Below are positions 52,286 to 61,143 of a DNA stretch of 64,000 nucleotides, in pieces. Positions within the stretch are counted from its first letter, which is position 1. Each line of letters begins with the position of its first letter. Both the position numbers and the translations under genes were made by a program. The notes below the pieces were generated by a model. The model made no database searches. It was not told where the DNA came from and worked only from the letters and a program-made list of their open reading frames with translations. The stretch comes from VXPQ01 sp965116435 (lineage in GTDB: Bacteria; Bacteroidota; Rhodothermia; Rhodothermales; VXPQ01), in the NCBI GenBank assembly GCA_965116435.1, contig OZ220686.1:124001-188000 (forward strand), given 5' to 3'.

Positions 52286-54597
52286 GAAGCGTCTGTGGTT
52301 GTTTCTTCCTCAGCTTCATCGTCCCCCGTATCCGGCGAGGCCTCACCAGCCGCAAGCTCCTTAAGACGTTCTTCGAAAACCTTTTCCTCGAGTTGCAGTA
52401 CTCCGAGGAATGTGCGTGCAAGGTCATTTTTTTCCATGGGACCACTTTGGAAATGCGACATTATGTTGAAATCCACCCGGTCTTCGTAATCTTCGTGGTC
52501 GAATCCGAGCGTGTCCTTTTCCGAAAATCTATGGGCCTCTATGATCGGAGCACGGTAGGTTCCATTTTCATTAAGGTGGGAGGCCTTTCGTTTCGGTTTC
52601 CCGTTGTCGCCGTAAGGACATCCCAGTACGATGCATATTTTGTTCCAATCATCGTAGAAGTATTCCTGGAGGAGGGGAATCACCCGGTCGGCAAAAACAA
52701 GGCGCAAGTCCTCCAGTGTCTTTACGTGAAGAAAGTACGCATGCCCGATCTGGTGATCCCGGTCATAGAGGAAGCGTATCCGTTTATTCAGTATCTCGAA
52801 CAGATCAGCAATCAGGGTCACGAGAGGAGAGTCAACCCCCGGTTTGTCTGTAAGAACCCCCTGGAGACAATCCTTGTCAGGCATGACCTCTTTGAACGTG
52901 AAGCGGCGCCGTAAGGCCACGTCCATCAACGCAATCGAGCGGTCCGCCGTGTTCATCGTGCCGAGGATATGCAGATTGGGCGGTACGCCAAAGCGTGATT
53001 CAGGAGAGTAGGCCAAGGGTAGTCTCAATTCATTAGCGGCCCCAAGTCGCTTATCCGGTTCAAGCAAGGTCATCAACTCCCCAAGAATCTTACTTATATT
53101 GCCTCGATTTATTTCGTCTATGATGAGCACGTAGTCAGTGATTTTATTTTCATTGTAAGATTTTTTGTATTCGTCATTTAACTCAAGGAGCTTGCCATAC
53201 ACGAATTGAGGAGCTATATGGTGATTAGGGCTGCCAATATCAAGTTTTTCAAGGATATATTTAGTTAATTTTTCTGGTCGTGCATCATCACGATAACTTT
53301 TCGTCCAAATTCCCCTCATTGTTTTCTTGGAAACAGGATGGGCACTGCCTTCAGGATTATTGAAAGGATAAAGTTTTACCCCATCTTTACTTGACTTAAC
53401 CATACGATAATAAGTATTTCCGCCAATACTCTCAAAGGGCGTATCCGAAGAATCTTGAATCATAGTCATAAGGCGCCCCCATAGCTGATCAAAATCTAAA
53501 TCTTTAACCTCTGATTGATCTGTTGTAGCAGTCGTATTAGATATAATTTCCAATTTTTTAGAAGCTCGCAGGGCAATACGTTTAAATATTCCTTCATGCA
53601 ATTCGTAGCGTATTTCTTTGTTATCATCGTTCAAAATAGGACGAAGTCCCTCAATAAATTCTTCGTACCCATAGGATTGATGAAAAGTTACAAATTCGAT
53701 ATGTTCTTTCTCTTGATATTCAAGAAATAGATTGGTCAGATGCTTTTCAGAGAGGTCTTTGACGGCATTTTTACCCAAAATTAATTCAAGTGCTCGTTGC
53801 CGAACAGAATAGGTCTTGCCCGTACCCGGTGGGCCGTAGAGAATGATATTTTGTGTATTTATTTTTGGCATGTTATCATCAATAGGAGGTTCAGGAGGGT
53901 TTATGGAATTTGTGTTTTTTTCTTCTTGTCCTGTTAAATCAAGCAACATCATTGGTAAAGTCATCCGGTCAGTCAAGCTCTGGAGATCGTCATTTGGCAC
54001 TGGTCCTAAAATCTCATCAAGCCAGTCAAGAACCTGTCGATGTTTTCCGATAAAGCTACCTTTTCTATGTGGCTTTATATCCATTTTATTTAAAAGCTTT
54101 CGAGTATAAGAGTTTCTTCCTCCATCTACGATAAGGGTGGTGAATTCTGTAGGAAAAAGTGATGCCATCATCCGAGTGGTTTTTGCCCAAGGTCTTATCT
54201 GTATTTTTTCGAATGAATATTTAATTAAATAACTTCTAATTTCATTCAAAAAATCAATTCTTTCTTGACGATTATCAGGTAAAGGATTTGTGAATGCATC
54301 TGAAAGTTTCTTTCTTATATTAAATTCTGTAATGGCAGGGCTAACATCTGCTTCTTCCCAGTGCCCAATGGTTGATATTGGATTTTCATTCCATATTTTA
54401 TGATGAAATTCTTCGCTTTCGCGTTCTTGTGGCGATGCTTCTTTAACATATTTCAATAGTTGATATATATCCTCACGCCATTGAGGGTTGGCTTGCGTGC
54501 GTTCTGCTTCTTCGCAAGCAGCCTTCAGTCCTTCGCGAGTCGATAAGTCCATGATTTTTTTCTTTATTGGTGAGAAGGAAGGCAGATCATCACCCAT
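52282..54597 (-). CDS. mcrB: McrB family AAA+ GTPase subunit
   Basis: 771 residues. About 1-260 is an N-terminal DNA-recognition region unlike the E. coli McrB 5-methylcytosine domain; I do not recognise it. The AAA+ motor follows: Walker A GPPGTGKT near 277-284, Walker B VLIIDEINRGNISKILGELMTLLE near 500, the sensor segment LHILGTMNTADRSIALMDVALRRRF, which includes the McrB signature, and a C-terminal helical part with an acidic tail. It should form hexamers that translocate DNA and activate McrC. Base composition is clearly more AT-rich than the surroundings between about 53,100 and 54,550, suggesting transfer. It overlaps mcrC by 4 bp and follows the coiled-coil gene. Confidence 0.93.
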   Translation of the reverse strand: MGDDLPSFSPIKKKIMDLSTREGLKAACEEAERTQANPQWREDIYQLLKYVKEASPQERESEEFHHKIWNENPISTIGHWEEADVSPAITEFNIRKKLSDAFTNPLPDNRQERIDFLNEIRSYLIKYSFEKIQIRPWAKTTRMMASLFPTEFTTLIVDGGRNSYTRKLLNKMDIKPHRKGSFIGKHRQVLDWLDEILGPVPNDDLQSLTDRMTLPMMLLDLTGQEEKNTNSINPPEPPIDDNMPKINTQNIILYGPPGTGKTYSVRQRALELILGKNAVKDLSEKHLTNLFLEYQEKEHIEFVTFHQSYGYEEFIEGLRPILNDDNKEIRYELHEGIFKRIALRASKKLEIISNTTATTDQSEVKDLDFDQLWGRLMTMIQDSSDTPFESIGGNTYYRMVKSSKDGVKLYPFNNPEGSAHPVSKKTMRGIWTKSYRDDARPEKLTKYILEKLDIGSPNHHIAPQFVYGKLLELNDEYKKSYNENKITDYVLIIDEINRGNISKILGELMTLLEPDKRLGAANELRLPLAYSPESRFGVPPNLHILGTMNTADRSIALMDVALRRRFTFKEVMPDKDCLQGVLTDKPGVDSPLVTLIADLFEILNKRIRFLYDRDHQIGHAYFLHVKTLEDLRLVFADRVIPLLQEYFYDDWNKICIVLGCPYGDNGKPKRKASHLNENGTYRAPIIEAHRFSEKDTLGFDHEDYEDRVDFNIMSHFQSGPMEKNDLARTFLGVLQLEEKVFEERLKELAAGEASPDTGDDEAEEETTTDAS

Positions 54598-54684
54598 CCT
54601 GCGCAGGACGAGCGGAAATCTGGTAACTGGTTTCGGGTGGCGGGCTTTGCGCCCGGACGCGAATTGTTTCCGTCCGGACGCGGG

Positions 54685-55155
54685 CTACTTTCCCGGCAAG
54701 CCGTCTATACGGGTGTTTACAGCCTGGAATCCCGAGACAACTTGACCGGACAGGTCTATAACGTGGGAGGACAGATTTACAACTTGGCCAGACAAGTCTA
54801 CAATTTGGCCCGAGAGGCCGTCTACCCGCTGGTTTACGGTATCTAATCGTTCGTCTATCTTGGCGAATTGCCCGTCTACCCTGGCGAACTGCCTGTCTAC
54901 CTTGGCGAATTGCTCGTCCACCCTGGCGAACTGCCTGTCTACCTTGGCGAATCGCTCGTCTACCTTGGCGAATCCATGCCGTATATCCGTTCGGATGGCT
55001 TCGGAATCGGCCTTTGCCTCCCGCCTTATTTCCCGCATCATTTCATGGATCTCTTTTATTTCTTCACGTTTTTCCCGCTTGCGTTCTCGTCGAAAGGCAA
55101 AGAACCATCCAGCACTTGCGAGCGCGGCGGCAATGATCGCTTCAAAATATTCCAT
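54685..55155 (-). CDS. Membrane-anchored coiled-coil protein upstream of mcrB
   Basis: 156 residues. An N-terminal hydrophobic helix (about 3-20, ending WFFAFRRERKREKREE) is followed by a charged helix. Next come about seven 7-residue repeats of the type FAKVDxQ/FARVDEQ (about 63-110), then related DLSGQVV repeats to the end. The pattern predicts a long parallel coiled coil in the cytoplasm fixed to the membrane. The repeats are encoded by 21-bp tandem DNA units (about 54860-54970). It lies 87 bp upstream of mcrB on the same strand, so it may be the first gene of the McrBC operon. No family function is known to me; short anchored coiled coils of the DUF1640 type look similar. Confidence 0.75.
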   Translation of the reverse strand: MEYFEAIIAAALASAGWFFAFRRERKREKREEIKEIHEMMREIRREAKADSEAIRTDIRHGFAKVDERFAKVDRQFARVDEQFAKVDRQFARVDGQFAKIDERLDTVNQRVDGLSGQIVDLSGQVVNLSSHVIDLSGQVVSGFQAVNTRIDGLPGK

Positions 55156-55176
55156 CGCTTCAGGGGATTAGGGTTC

Positions 55177-55281
55177 AGGTGGGATGGCGCACTGGACTGA
55201 TAGTCCGCCGCCTGCCTTGTTTGTAAGACGGATATCAGCCCGAAAGGTTTAGGCTTTTTCCGAAAAAATTTTCGCGAGGCG
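55177..55281. repeat. About 105-bp direct repeat, copy 2 (flanks McrBC unit)
   Basis: Same orientation as 50661-50766. It starts 22 bp upstream of the coiled-coil gene, just as copy 1 starts 33 bp upstream of the type ISP-like gene. It is therefore either a flank of an inserted unit or a duplicated promoter region. Confidence 0.8.
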
Positions 55282-55478
55282 AACCAACGCTGGTCAAGGG
55301 CGCCCACGCCTTTTTCGGTCGCTCCAAGCCCATCCCGCGATAACGGCTATTGGGTTTGCAGCGATTGCGCGTCAGGTATTCCTCCGGGCATTTATTTTCG
55401 GCCCATTTCCAGCAATTCCGGCTTTTCCGTATCTTGCCTCGTCCTTGCCCTGTGTCCTGAAACTGCTTCCAGCCCGCC
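55282..55478. other. Intergenic region at the island edge
   Basis: No supported gene or RNA. It separates the second direct repeat from the first gene of the sugar-metabolism block. Open frames here are short and overlap the isomerase gene. Confidence 0.4.
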
Positions 55479-56333
55479 ATGCATCGCATCGGATTCAACC
55501 TGCTTCCCTGGTCCGCCACCGTGTCCGAAGCGTTGTACCCGCACATCGAACGCATCCGGGACATCGGATACGACGGCATAGAGTACTCCATGGGGGCGCA
55601 GGATGCGAAGGCCTATCGGCGGCTGGGCGCGTTTCTGGCGGACCTGGATATGGCGTGCACCTCGTGCCTTGCCCTGGACCCGGAGCACAATCCGGCGAGT
55701 TCCGACGCCGCCGTTCGGCAGAAAGGCCTGGAAAAAATCTACTGGGCCATCGACCGGGCCGCAGATACCGGCGCCGAGGTGATTTGCGGCCCGTTTCATT
55801 CCGCCTTCGCCTGGTTCACGAAAGCGGCCCCGACCCGGGACGAGGCCTGCTGGAGCGCCGAAGTGCTGCGGGAAGCGGGTGAATACGCGGAGGAGGCGGG
55901 CGTGCTGCTGGCGCTGGAGGCCCTCAACCGGTTTGAATGCTATTTGTGCAACACCATGGAGCAGCTCGTCAAGCTTGTCCAGATGGCGGATCATCCGTTC
56001 GTGCAAATCATGTTCGACACGCACCATGCGAACATCGAGGAAAAGTCCTTCGCCGGAGCGATTCTCGCCGCCGCGCCGCATCTGGTCCATGTGCATATCA
56101 GCGAGAACGACCGGGGTACGCCAGGCGACGGGATCGTAGCCTGGCGGGAGGTATTCGAAACGCTGGACGAAGTGGGCTACGAGGGATGGCTCACCATCGA
56201 GTCGTTCACCCGGGCCGACCCGGATTTCGCCAATGCGATCAACGTGTGGCGAAGTTTTTCCGAGCCTTGGGACATTGCGGAGCAGGGGTACGCCTTTATC
56301 CGAAAGCGCCTCCGCGAAACGGCGGACGATTAG
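55479..56333 (+). CDS. TIM-barrel sugar isomerase/epimerase (tagatose/psicose 3-epimerase-like)
   Basis: 284 residues of the xylose isomerase-like TIM-barrel superfamily. A GYDGIEYSMG strand is near 29-38. The metal ligands fit the 3-epimerase pattern: Glu in LALEALNRFECYL, Asp in MFDTHHANIEE, His in HLVHVHISENDRG and Glu in LTIESFTR. Ketose 3-epimerases and related enzymes have this quartet. The stop is followed at once by a remnant of the repeat family. A second TIM-barrel gene follows after about 110 bp. Substrate is not certain. Confidence 0.87.
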   Translation: MHRIGFNLLPWSATVSEALYPHIERIRDIGYDGIEYSMGAQDAKAYRRLGAFLADLDMACTSCLALDPEHNPASSDAAVRQKGLEKIYWAIDRAADTGAEVICGPFHSAFAWFTKAAPTRDEACWSAEVLREAGEYAEEAGVLLALEALNRFECYLCNTMEQLVKLVQMADHPFVQIMFDTHHANIEEKSFAGAILAAAPHLVHVHISENDRGTPGDGIVAWREVFETLDEVGYEGWLTIESFTRADPDFANAINVWRSFSEPWDIAEQGYAFIRKRLRETADD

Positions 56334-56336
56334 CTA

Positions 56337-56353
56337 CTTGATGAGCGCATCCT
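56337..56353. repeat. Solo end of the 257-bp repeat family
   Basis: CTTGATGAGCGCATCCT resembles the right terminal repeat (TTAATCAGAGCATCCTT). It lies 3 bp after the stop codon of the epimerase gene, like the other copies found at gene ends. Confidence 0.4.
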
Positions 56354-56446
56354 GAACGTCCCTTTGCACGCTTTCCGTCCGTTTTTTGCCCGTTTCGGGG
56401 GTAATCTTACTGTACAATCTTACACATATCCTTACGCTTTTAGCCT

Positions 56447-57286
56447 ATGTCCAACACAGTCACGCCTCCTTTTCGTTTCGGGGCCGAGGTGTACACCTGG
56501 TTCATGAAAGAGCAAGGCAAGGCCTGGGCGAACCGGCTCGACCATATGATTCGCGTGGCCGCCGAGGCGGGCTTTGCGGGCATCGAACCGGTGCACTCCT
56601 GGATGGGGGACTTGTCCGATCCGGCGCCCCTCGAAGCCGAACTGCGCGCGGCGGGTATCGAACTGGCTGCTGTGGCGCTTGTGCTCGAATGGAACGGGCC
56701 CGAAGAAACGGAGGAGGAGCGCAGGCAGGCCGACGAAACGATCCGGTTATTGCAACGCTTTCCCGGAGCGCTGCTGTGCACGGTCCAGCTGCCCACCGGG
56801 CGCCACGACCTTGCCGCCCGGCAAAAGAATCTCCTGTCCAACATCCATGCGGTGTCGCGCCGCGCCGCCGAGGCGGGCGTTGTCGCCACCTTCCATCCCA
56901 ATTCTCCGCATACGTCCATCCAGCGCACGGAAGAGGATTACCGGATCGTGCTCGAAAGCCTGGACGCCTCGGTGACCGGATGGACTCCCGACGTCGGGCA
57001 TATCGCCAACGGGGGCATGGATCCGATGGCCAAGATGCAGGAGTACGAAAGCCTCATCAACCATGTGCACTACAAGGATTGGGACGGGAACCCGGAATTC
57101 GTTGTGATGGGGGCCGGGAAGATCGACTTTGCGGGCATTTCGAACTGGCTTCTCCGAAAGGGGTACGAAGGGTGGATCATATGCGAGGACGAAGGCCCCG
57201 AGGCGGTCGAGGACCCGGATGGCGTGACGCGCCATGACGGACGCTGGATTCGGGATGCGTTGCTGCCGGCTCTTTCGTATTCGTAA
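56447..57286 (+). CDS. TIM-barrel sugar phosphate isomerase/epimerase
   Basis: 279 residues of the same TIM-barrel superfamily as the preceding gene but not a close copy. Seen are AEAGFAGIEPVHSWMG, AGIELAAVALVLEWNGPEE, VVATFHPNSPHTSIQ with His, WTPDVGHIANGG with Asp and His, NHVHYKDWD, and GWIICEDEGPEA with Glu. These provide the usual metal site of hydroxypyruvate isomerase or inosose dehydratase-like enzymes. It lies in the plus-strand sugar block, 35 bp before the alpha/beta hydrolase. Confidence 0.85.
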   Translation: MSNTVTPPFRFGAEVYTWFMKEQGKAWANRLDHMIRVAAEAGFAGIEPVHSWMGDLSDPAPLEAELRAAGIELAAVALVLEWNGPEETEEERRQADETIRLLQRFPGALLCTVQLPTGRHDLAARQKNLLSNIHAVSRRAAEAGVVATFHPNSPHTSIQRTEEDYRIVLESLDASVTGWTPDVGHIANGGMDPMAKMQEYESLINHVHYKDWDGNPEFVVMGAGKIDFAGISNWLLRKGYEGWIICEDEGPEAVEDPDGVTRHDGRWIRDALLPALSYS

Positions 57287-57320
57287 TCGATTTTTTCACC
57301 GCATACCCCTGCAATTTGCC

Positions 57321-58124
57321 ATGCCTGTCGTCCAGACCAACGGGATCGATATGCACTACGGGGAAGCCGGCGACGGTCCGCCGCTTCTCATGATCATGGG
57401 CATTACGGCCCCCGGGTCCGTATGGGAAGCCCACAAGGAGGCCTGGAAGGCCCATTTCCGGTGCATCATGCCGGACAATCGGGGGGTGGGCCGCTCCTCG
57501 AAACCCGGCGGAGCGTATACGAGCGCGCAGATGGCGGACGACATGGCGGGCCTCCTGGACGCGCTGCGCCTGGAGCAGGTCCCGGTTGTGGGCGTGTCGA
57601 TGGGTAGCATCATTGCCCAGCAACTGGCCATCCGCCATCCCGACCGGGTGCGCTCGCTCGTGTTGATGTGCCCGTGGGCGCGCTGCGACCGCTACGCCGC
57701 CAGTATTTTTCGGCATTTGATGGTCATCAAGGCGCGTCTGCGGCCCGAAGAATTCATGGAATACATTCAGCTCCTCATTTTTTCAAAAGGCACATGGGAC
57801 GATATCGAAGGGTACGCCGAGTTGATTAACGGGCGGACGCATGCTTCCGTGGGGGAGGACCCGCAGCCGTTGCATGGGCTGGAGGGGCAAGCCCATGCCT
57901 GCATCGAACACAATGCGCTGGCCGATCTTCCTCGGATCGCGGCGCCCACCCTCGTTCTTGGGGGCGAACGGGACATTTTCGTGCCGCCCTGGATGGTGGA
58001 AGAAGTGGCGGCGGGCATTCCGAATGCGGAATTGCATATGTACCCCGAGGCGGGCCATGCCTTTCACTGGGAATGCATTGAGGATTTCAATCCGCGCGTG
58101 GCCGACTGGCTTCGCGCGCATTGA
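57321..58124 (+). CDS. Alpha/beta-fold hydrolase
   Basis: 267 residues. The oxyanion strand is LLMIMGITAPGSVW, DNRGVGRSSKP is near 50-60, and the nucleophile elbow is GVSMGS (about 92-97, Ser94). The acid is expected in GGERDIFVPP (Asp), and the His in EAGHAFHWE. This is a complete catalytic triad of the esterase/lactonase type. The ATG at 57321 starts the family-like MPVVQTNGIDMHYGEAG. The ribulokinase ATG lies 33 bp downstream. A lactonase or esterase in the sugar route is plausible but not shown. Confidence 0.88.
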   Translation: MPVVQTNGIDMHYGEAGDGPPLLMIMGITAPGSVWEAHKEAWKAHFRCIMPDNRGVGRSSKPGGAYTSAQMADDMAGLLDALRLEQVPVVGVSMGSIIAQQLAIRHPDRVRSLVLMCPWARCDRYAASIFRHLMVIKARLRPEEFMEYIQLLIFSKGTWDDIEGYAELINGRTHASVGEDPQPLHGLEGQAHACIEHNALADLPRIAAPTLVLGGERDIFVPPWMVEEVAAGIPNAELHMYPEAGHAFHWECIEDFNPRVADWLRAH

Positions 58125-58156
58125 CCCGCGATGCTCCGAGATGCCCCGAGCGCCGC

Positions 58157-59869
58157 ATGGATTCTGCATACGCCATAGGACTGGATTTCGGCACCAACTC
58201 GGTGCGCGCGCTCGTGGTGGACGTGGCTTCGGGGCGCGAGGCGGGCACGGGCGTTTTCGACTATCCTTCCGGCCTTCAGGGCGTTTTGCTGGATCGGGAT
58301 CGGCCCGACCTGGCCCGGCAACATCCCGGGGATTACGTACAGGGCGTCCTGCGGAGCATCGCCCTCGCTATGGAAGCCGCGACACGAGAAGACGAAGCCT
58401 TCGACGCCGGGCGCGTGATCGGGATCGGGGTGGATACGACGGGGTCTACGCCGATTCCGGTGGATCAAGCGGGCGTTCCGCTGGGCCTCCTGGACCGGTT
58501 TCGAGATCGTCTGGAGGCGCAGGCCTGGCTGTGGAAGGATCATACGGCGCACGCCGAGGCCCGGGAAATAACGGACCGCGCCCGTGCGATGCGCCCGGAA
58601 TATCTTGCAAAATGCGGGGGCGTATACAGCTCGGAGTGGTTCTGGGCGAAGATATGGCATTGCTTGCGCGTGGCCCCCGATGTGTTCGAGGCGGCGCATA
58701 CCTGGGTGGAGCATGCGGACTGGATTCCAGCGATGCTTTCAGGGACTCAGCATCCTGATCGGCTGAAGCGGTCGATCTGCGCGGCGGGGCACAAAGCGAT
58801 GTTTCATGCGGATTGGGGCGGTTACCCGGACGAGGAATTTCTGGGATCGCTGGACGAGGGATTGCTGCGGGTACGCAGGACGCTGCCCGATGAGGCGTTC
58901 AATGTGTCGCAGGCGGCGGGGACATTGACGCCCGAATGGGCCGGACGGCTGGGTTTGCCGGCGGGCGTCCCCGTAGCCGTGGGCGCGTTCGATGCGCATC
59001 TGGGGGCGGTGGGGTCGGGGATTGCTCCTGGCGCATTGATCAAGATTATCGGTACGTCCACCTGCGATTTGATGGTGGCGCCGTTCGAAAAAGACCCCGG
59101 GGACATTCCCGGGCTGTGCGGAATCGTACCGGAATCCGTCCTGCCCGGACACTACGGGATGGAGGCCGGGCAGTCTGCCGTGGGCGATATATTCAACTGG
59201 TTCGTGCGTCAGGTGCGCCCGGACGGCAAGGGGCACGAAGCCCTCACGGAGGAAGCCGCCCGGCTGCGGCCCGGCGCAAGCGGATTGTTGGCGCTGGACT
59301 GGTTCAACGGCAACCGCACGATTCTTGTAGACCCTCGCCTGACCGGGCTGATCGTGGGCTTGACCCTGCACAGTACCCCTGGGGAAATTTATCGAGCGCT
59401 CATCGAGGCGACGGCGTTCGGCGCGCGCCGCATCATGGAGCGTTTCGAGGAGTATGGCGTGCCGGTCGAGCGCATCGTCCATTGCGGGGGCATCTCGGAC
59501 AAAAACGACCTGGTTATGCAGATTTATGCGGATGTGATGGGGCGTCCGATCATGGTTTCGCGCAGCGCCCGAACCTGTGCGCTGGGCGCGGCGGTGAGCG
59601 CCTCGGTGGCGGCGGGCGCAGCCGCCGGCGGACATGAAGATTTTCCGGCAGCCATGCGGGCCATGACGGGCGTACGTTCCCATGCGTTTGAGCCGGACCT
59701 CGAACGCCGCTGCATCTATGATCGGTTGTACGCATTGTATCGCCGACTGCACGACGCGTTCGGCGTGGAGGGAGCGCCTGGCGACGCGGCGTCGGGCGGG
59801 CCGCAAGGGCCTGGCCTGTTCGACGTGATGAAAGCGCTGCTGGCCTTGCGGGACGAGGTGCGGGCATGA
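58157..59869 (+). CDS. araB: Ribulokinase (FGGY family)
   Basis: 570 residues. FGGY-kinase features are the N-terminal AIGLDFGTNSVRALVVD, GIGVDTTGSTPIPVD, the catalytic Asp in GAFDAHLGAVGSGI, TSTCDLMV, and the late GGISDKNDLVMQIYADVMG adenosine loop. Sequence features and length agree with AraB-type ribulokinase, which phosphorylates ribulose. The downstream gene overlaps by 4 bp and encodes the matching 4-epimerase, so a ribulose to xylulose 5-phosphate step is likely. araA (isomerase) and araC are not seen. The ATG at 58157 is preferred over an earlier one inside the hydrolase end. Confidence 0.9.
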   Translation: MDSAYAIGLDFGTNSVRALVVDVASGREAGTGVFDYPSGLQGVLLDRDRPDLARQHPGDYVQGVLRSIALAMEAATREDEAFDAGRVIGIGVDTTGSTPIPVDQAGVPLGLLDRFRDRLEAQAWLWKDHTAHAEAREITDRARAMRPEYLAKCGGVYSSEWFWAKIWHCLRVAPDVFEAAHTWVEHADWIPAMLSGTQHPDRLKRSICAAGHKAMFHADWGGYPDEEFLGSLDEGLLRVRRTLPDEAFNVSQAAGTLTPEWAGRLGLPAGVPVAVGAFDAHLGAVGSGIAPGALIKIIGTSTCDLMVAPFEKDPGDIPGLCGIVPESVLPGHYGMEAGQSAVGDIFNWFVRQVRPDGKGHEALTEEAARLRPGASGLLALDWFNGNRTILVDPRLTGLIVGLTLHSTPGEIYRALIEATAFGARRIMERFEEYGVPVERIVHCGGISDKNDLVMQIYADVMGRPIMVSRSARTCALGAAVSASVAAGAAAGGHEDFPAAMRAMTGVRSHAFEPDLERRCIYDRLYALYRRLHDAFGVEGAPGDAASGGPQGPGLFDVMKALLALRDEVRA

Positions 59870-60603
59870 GCGCAGCGTACGCCGAACTGAAAGAAGAAGT
59901 GTGGCGGGCCAATCTCGATATCAAGGGGTTGGCGGAAAGGACCTGGGGGAACGCCAGCGTGGCGGACGCCCGGGCCGGGGTCATGGCGATCAAGCCGAGC
60001 GGGGTTCCGTACGACCGGCTTGCGCCGAACGATATGGTTGTGCTGTCGCTGGAAACGGGCAAGGTGGTCGAAGGCGCCCTGCGTCCTTCCTCGGATACGC
60101 CTACGCACCGGGCTTTGTACCGGGCCTGGCCTCGTCTCGGGGCCGTCGTGCATACGCATTCCCGGTACGCGGTGGCCTGGGCGCAAGCCGAGCAAGCCAT
60201 TCCGTGTTTTGGAACGACCCACGCCGACCATTTCCGGGGAAGCATTCCCGTCACGCGGCGGATGCGCGAGGACGAGATCGCGGAAGCGTACGAACGAAAC
60301 ACTGGGTTGGTCATCGTCGAGCGGTTCGAGGAGGAGGGGGGTATCGATCCCCTGGAGATTCCCGCCGTGCTGGTGGCGTGCCATGGACCGTTTGTCTGGG
60401 GCAGGCATGCCGCCGAGGCGGTCGAGAACGCCCTTGTGCTTGAAACCGTGGCCTGCATGGCGTGGCGGACGCGGCTTTTGCGCCCGGAGACCGCCGCCAT
60501 AGACGATGCGCTTCGGGACAAACATTTTTTGCGCAAGCATGGCCCTGCCGCGTATTATGGGCAGACACAAAAAGATGAACCGCACGGCGACAGGGGCGTA
60601 TGA
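59866..60603 (+). CDS. araD: L-ribulose-5-phosphate 4-epimerase-like class II aldolase
   Basis: 245 residues of the class II aldolase/AraD family. Seen are GNASVADARAGVMAIKPSGVPYD, then the zinc ligands in VVHTHSRYAVAWAQ (two His) and the later ACHGPFVWG (third His), plus the acidic residue near EVAEAYERNTG-type sequence (here IAEAYERNTG). It overlaps ribulokinase by 4 bp (ATGA), so the two are co-translated. The pair would turn ribulose into xylulose 5-phosphate for the pentose phosphate pathway. Confidence 0.92.
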   Translation: MSAAYAELKEEVWRANLDIKGLAERTWGNASVADARAGVMAIKPSGVPYDRLAPNDMVVLSLETGKVVEGALRPSSDTPTHRALYRAWPRLGAVVHTHSRYAVAWAQAEQAIPCFGTTHADHFRGSIPVTRRMREDEIAEAYERNTGLVIVERFEEEGGIDPLEIPAVLVACHGPFVWGRHAAEAVENALVLETVACMAWRTRLLRPETAAIDDALRDKHFLRKHGPAAYYGQTQKDEPHGDRGV

Positions 60604-60669
60604 CAAAAGGCGTGCGGGGTTGCTTGCGCGCATTGTCGTCGTCTTTGTCCTGGATAGAAAGGTGAATCT

Positions 60670-61110
60670 ATGGTTTGGTGGGGCTGGCTGGTCATTGGAT
60701 TTGGCCTGATGACCGTAGAATTATTGGGTCTTGAGGCCGCGTTTTATCTGGTTATTATTGGCATTGCGGCCATAGTGACGGGATTGCTCGGGCTGATCGG
60801 GTTGGCGTTGCCCATATGGGGACAATGGGTGCTTTTCGCGGGCCTGGCCATTGCCTCCATGCTGCTTTTCCGGCAAAATCTGTATATGCGCTTGCGTGGC
60901 GCGACGCCGGAATCCGGCAATCCCCTTGTCGGCGAGGTGGTTCGCCTTTCCGAAGACGTTGCTCCGGGCGCGCGTTGCCGGGTGGCATTGCGCGGATCGA
61001 CGTGGAGCGGCAGAAACGTCGGTTCGGAACCGGTTGCGGCAGGCGGACAAGCCGAAGTAATCGCGGTGGACGGCACCGTGCTTGAAATAGAATCTCGCGC
61101 GAAGGCGTAA
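60670..61110 (+). CDS. NfeD family membrane protein
   Basis: 146 residues. Three membrane helices (about 5-25, 28-50, 52-72) are followed by a soluble OB-fold NfeD domain (about 85-143: GNPLVGEVVRLSEDVAPGARCRVALRG..., ending VIAVDGTVLEIE). Short NfeD proteins of this kind are coupled with SPFH proteins, and the next gene is one, 33 bp downstream. Together they organise membrane microdomains and possibly protease complexes. No protease domain is fused here, so it is the short (NfeD1b-like) type. Confidence 0.9.
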   Translation: MVWWGWLVIGFGLMTVELLGLEAAFYLVIIGIAAIVTGLLGLIGLALPIWGQWVLFAGLAIASMLLFRQNLYMRLRGATPESGNPLVGEVVRLSEDVAPGARCRVALRGSTWSGRNVGSEPVAAGGQAEVIAVDGTVLEIESRAKA

Positions 61111-61143
61111 TGCGTCCGCGCTCCATTAAACGGGAATAAGAGC

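Noticed and set aside
54860..54975. 21-bp repeats considered as a CRISPR array
   Set aside because: They are contiguous coding repeats (heptads) without spacers; no cas genes are present anywhere in the window.
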